NCBI GenBank assembly: GCA_028819945.1
Contig: JAPPKQ010000250.1
Span: forward strand, 1-15,617
Direction: 5' to 3'
Length of the DNA: 15,617 nt
Source: a bacterium
GTDB taxonomy: Bacteria > Actinomycetota > Acidimicrobiia > Acidimicrobiales > CATQHL01
Under the pieces are notes generated by a model. It saw only the letters and a program-made list of their open reading frames with translations. It did not search any database and had not been told where the DNA came from. Both the position numbers and the translations under genes were made by a program. Shown piece by piece: positions 13,672 through 15,617 of the stretch (positions are counted from its first letter, which is position 1; every line of letters starts with the position of its first letter).

Positions 13672-14807
13672 GCCTCCAACAGTACGGCCACCCCGTGCCC
13701 GTCGGCGGCGTCGCAGGCAGCCAGGCCCACTCCACCGCCGTCCAGCGCCGCCAGAGCCCGAACCAGACGCGCCACGAGCCCGAGTCCTGTGGCTCCCTGC
13801 GGGTGACCCAGGGCCAGAGAGCCACCGTCGGGATTCAGCACCTCGGCCCAGCCGGCGCAACTGATCTCCCAGTGCACGACGCCGGTGGCGAACGGCTCGG
13901 CGAGCTCGACGCGACGGATGCCCCCGGCGCTGACATCGGCGAGTGCCGTGGCGCGGCGCGCCGCCTCGGGCGACGATCCGCATCCCGCGCCGGGATCGCC
14001 GCCGACGGCCGCCGCGGCGGCGACCCTGGCAACCGGTTCCAGGCCGAGCCGGCGAGTCGCCGACGACGATGCCACCAGGGCGGCGGCGGCGCCATCGGCC
14101 ATGGGTGCAACGGTCGCCGCCGTCAGGAGCCCGTCGCGGCTGTAGAGCCCCTCGGCCAGTTGCCCGTCCGCCATCTCGCCGGCACAGAGCAACTCGTCAC
14201 CGCCGGCACCCGGCGGCGCCCCGCCGGAGAGAGGCAGCAGTTCCGCTGCCAGACGACCGGCCGCCTGCGCCTCCTCGGCGCGCCGGCGGCTCCGCCTCCC
14301 AACCTCCTCGAGCCGATCCCTTCCCACCCCGTGACGCTGCGCCCACCGCTCGGCCGCCGGGCCGGGAGGCAGGTGCGCCTCGCCCGGTGTCGGCGTCAGC
14401 GGCAGGCCGAAGCCACGCTGGCTCATGTCGGCACCGGCGGGGACCGCGCTCATCAGTTCCACCCCGCCCACCAGCACCACCCCGCAGCGGCCCGACCGCA
14501 CCGCGTCGACCGCCCGGAGGAGGGCGACGAGGGACGACGTGTCCTGGGTGCTGACCACCGAGGCAGGTACCCCGGTCAGGCCTCCGGCCGCCCGCGCCGC
14601 CGCTGTGGCCACGTTGGCCGCCTGCGCTCCCACCGGTGTGGCGCATCCCACCAGCACCTCGTCCACCGCGCCCGAGTCGGTGCCGCTCTCACGCAGCACC
14701 GCGGCGAGGACCTCGCCGAGCAGTTCGGCGGGATGGCGCTGGGCGAAGCGGCCGTGGCGGGCGCCGAACGGGCTGCGCCCTGCCCGCAGGATCAGCGCCT
14801 CGGGCAC
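13668..14807 (-). CDS. Thiolase-family protein lacking the nucleophilic cysteine
   Basis: A 379-residue protein with full thiolase length and both halves of the fold: AGRSPFGARHGRFAQRHPAELLG, VLVGCATPVGAQAANVATAAARAAG, VLVGGVELMS, and C-terminal GGSLALGHPQGATGLGLVARLV. In active thiolases a Cys near residue 89 (as in NRxCxSG) takes the acyl group; here the segment reads STQDTSSL with D89 in that place. H335 (GHPQGATG) and C365 are kept, but the latter is in CDAADG instead of CxGG. The NEAFA signature is changed to AEPFA. It therefore cannot form the acyl-enzyme and is probably non-thiolytic, perhaps a decarboxylase-like, aldolase-like or scaffolding relative. The start is GTG 14807 with no clear Shine-Dalgarno. 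It is coupled to the zinc-ribbon gene by ATGA. Confidence 0.85.
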   Translation of the reverse strand: MPEALILRAGRSPFGARHGRFAQRHPAELLGEVLAAVLRESGTDSGAVDEVLVGCATPVGAQAANVATAAARAAGGLTGVPASVVSTQDTSSLVALLRAVDAVRSGRCGVVLVGGVELMSAVPAGADMSQRGFGLPLTPTPGEAHLPPGPAAERWAQRHGVGRDRLEEVGRRSRRRAEEAQAAGRLAAELLPLSGGAPPGAGGDELLCAGEMADGQLAEGLYSRDGLLTAATVAPMADGAAAALVASSSATRRLGLEPVARVAAAAAVGGDPGAGCGSSPEAARRATALADVSAGGIRRVELAEPFATGVVHWEISCAGWAEVLNPDGGSLALGHPQGATGLGLVARLVRALAALDGGGVGLAACDAADGHGVAVLLEA

Positions 14808-14865
14808 GTCACGGGGACCTGCGATCCCGGGCGCGGAGCCACCCGGCCCGCGGAGACGGCAGCAC

Positions 14866-14871
14866 TAGGAT
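14866..14871 (+). promoter_or_regulatory. Candidate -10 hexamer TAGGAT upstream of the DoxX-family gene
   Basis: TAGGAT lies in the divergent gap between the thiolase homologue and the DoxX-family gene. Transcription would start near 14878, giving a ~70-nt leader that carries the GGGAGG (14942-14947) before GTG 14951. Unlike most other genes here, this one would be leadered. Confidence 0.35.
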
Positions 14872-14950
14872 CGGCGACCGCACGGAATGCGGATCAGACG
14901 CTCGGAGTCCGCCGTGCACGCAGCGTCCGGCGTGACTCGACGGGAGGACC

Positions 14951-15457
14951 GTGGAAGTAGGCGATTGGGCACTGCTGCTCTTGCGGGTCACCGTCGGTGT
15001 GACGCTAGCCGCACACGGGTACAACAAGTTCTTCGGCGGTGGGCGCATCGCCGGCACGGCGCGCTGGTTCGAGAGCATCGGCATGCGGCCCGGCCGCCGC
15101 CACGCGATCCTGGCCGCCAGTGGTGAGATCGCCGCCGGGCTGGCGCTGGCTGCGGGATTCCTCACCGTCCCGGCAGCAGCGGGGTTCGTGGGGCTGATGA
15201 CCGTGGCGTTCTGGGTGGCCCACCGGGACAAGGGATTCTTCGTCATGAACGACGGCTGGGAGTACACCGCCGTCCTTGCCACCGTCGCGGTGGCGATCGC
15301 CATGGTGGGGCCGGGAGAACTCTCGCTGGACAGCGTCATCGGCGTCGCCGACGTGCTCGACGGCTGGGTGGGCCTCGTCATCAGCCTCGGGGGTGGTGTC
15401 CTGGCGTCGGTGCTGCTGCTGGCGGCGTTCTACCGCCCGCCCGCCCGTGACGCCTGA
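14951..15457 (+). CDS. DoxX-family membrane protein
   Basis: A 168-residue integral membrane protein of the DoxX family. Four hydrophobic segments are visible at ~8-22, ~56-80 (broken by a short turn), ~98-118 and ~134-158. Family marks are LLLRVTVGVTLAAHGYNKFFGGGRIAGTARWFESIGM at the N-terminus, GEIAAGLALAAGFLT, and FWVAHRDKGFFVMNDGWEYTAVLATVAVA. Members act as redox-linked membrane subunits (thiosulfate:quinone oxidoreductase in archaea; a thiol-redox complex in mycobacteria), but most have no assigned role, and the function here is open. GTG 14951 is preceded by GGGAGG only 3 nt away, a short spacing, but homology starts right there. Confidence 0.9.
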   Translation: MEVGDWALLLLRVTVGVTLAAHGYNKFFGGGRIAGTARWFESIGMRPGRRHAILAASGEIAAGLALAAGFLTVPAAAGFVGLMTVAFWVAHRDKGFFVMNDGWEYTAVLATVAVAIAMVGPGELSLDSVIGVADVLDGWVGLVISLGGGVLASVLLLAAFYRPPARDA

Positions 15458-15515
15458 ACCGGCGCGACCGTCCCCGGGTCCCAGCTGACCCGCCGACAGC
15501 TGCATCAGGGGCACG

Positions 15516-15617
15516 ATGGCACTGCTTCTCGGCATCCTGTTCGCCGTCAGCATCGGCTCGGGGGATTTCCTCAGCGGGATCGCGGCGCGCCGGGTGCGCA
15601 CGTCGGTGGTCGTGACC
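15516..15617 (+). CDS. EamA/DMT-type transporter, N-terminal fragment (runs off the right edge)
   Basis: Thirty-four codons are visible: a first hydrophobic helix with LLLGILFAVSIGSGDFLSG, then IAARRVRTSVVVT leading into a second segment. The LFAVSxGSGDF(L)xGxxARR opening is typical of the EamA branch of the drug/metabolite transporter superfamily. ATG 15516 has AGGGG 4 nt upstream. It lies 58 nt after the DoxX-family gene on the same strand and may be co-transcribed. The substrate cannot be told. Confidence 0.65.
   Translation, partial: MALLLGILFAVSIGSGDFLSGIAARRVRTSVVVT

Noticed and set aside
13671..13983. N-terminal extension of the zinc-ribbon protein by ~104 residues
   Set aside because: It lies entirely inside the thiolase gene in another frame and is Arg/Gly-rich without features.
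14887..15126. ATG ORF of 79 codons just after the TAGGAT hexamer, overlapping the DoxX-family start
   Set aside because: Arg-rich out-of-frame product with no features; spacing from the hexamer (15 nt) does not match the leaderless pattern. The DoxX frame has clear homology.

Overview
The window is high-GC, densely packed chromosomal DNA of a high-GC Gram-positive bacterium (Actinomycetota). The evidence is the PASTA-domain Ser/Thr kinase, the PstP-like phosphatase, CrgA (an actinobacterial cell-division protein), a group-2 truncated haemoglobin closest in motifs to mycobacterial GlbO, and promoters of the TAnnnT leaderless type. Gene content looks like the Acidimicrobiia or a similar deep lineage, but that placement is an inference. 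There is no CRISPR array, transposase, integrase or phage gene, and no gap over 300 bases without a gene.

Layout. (a) 1-5261 is mostly lipid and envelope metabolism: the start of a lipoprotein gene at the left edge (minus), an acyl-CoA dehydrogenase (plus), a palindromic terminator, an LPXTG-type repeat surface protein and an MDR-family oxidoreductase (both minus), then a divergent SDR dehydrogenase followed by a PlsC-type acyltransferase (plus). (b) 5259-7784 holds a bacterioferritin, then an aminotransferase plus omega-amidase-type nitrilase operon. (c) 7812-8977 holds a divergent pair: an isochorismatase-fold protein with altered catalytic residues and a truncated haemoglobin. (d) 9029-13207 is tRNA-Leu(CAG), a PP2C phosphatase, a PASTA kinase, a TrpG/PabA amidotransferase and CrgA. 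This set and order recall the oriC-proximal leuT/pstP/pknB/trpG/crgA region of mycobacteria, but without rodA, pbpA, pknA and the FHA genes between phosphatase and kinase. (e) 13208-15617 is an intergenic stretch with an inverted pair of DnaA-box-like sequences, a zinc-ribbon membrane protein overlapping a thiolase homologue that lacks its nucleophilic cysteine, a DoxX-family membrane protein and the start of an EamA-type transporter.

The most coherent signal is how expression is organised. First genes of transcription units repeatedly carry a TAnnnT-like -10 hexamer exactly 6 nt (range 6-10) before the start codon and no usable Shine-Dalgarno, which predicts leaderless mRNAs. Several other genes, including operon-internal ones, carry clear Shine-Dalgarno sequences. 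One such promoter points at a 22-codon ORF that ends in an ATGA overlap with the phosphatase start, so phosphatase translation may depend on a leaderless leader peptide.

Most of the window is ordinary core genome and I see no self-contained new defence or biosynthetic system. The items most worth following are the coupled leader ORF of the phosphatase, the enzyme homologues with substituted catalytic residues (thiolase D89, isochorismatase-fold E-H-A, bacterioferritin D54), and the reduced kinase/phosphatase locus.
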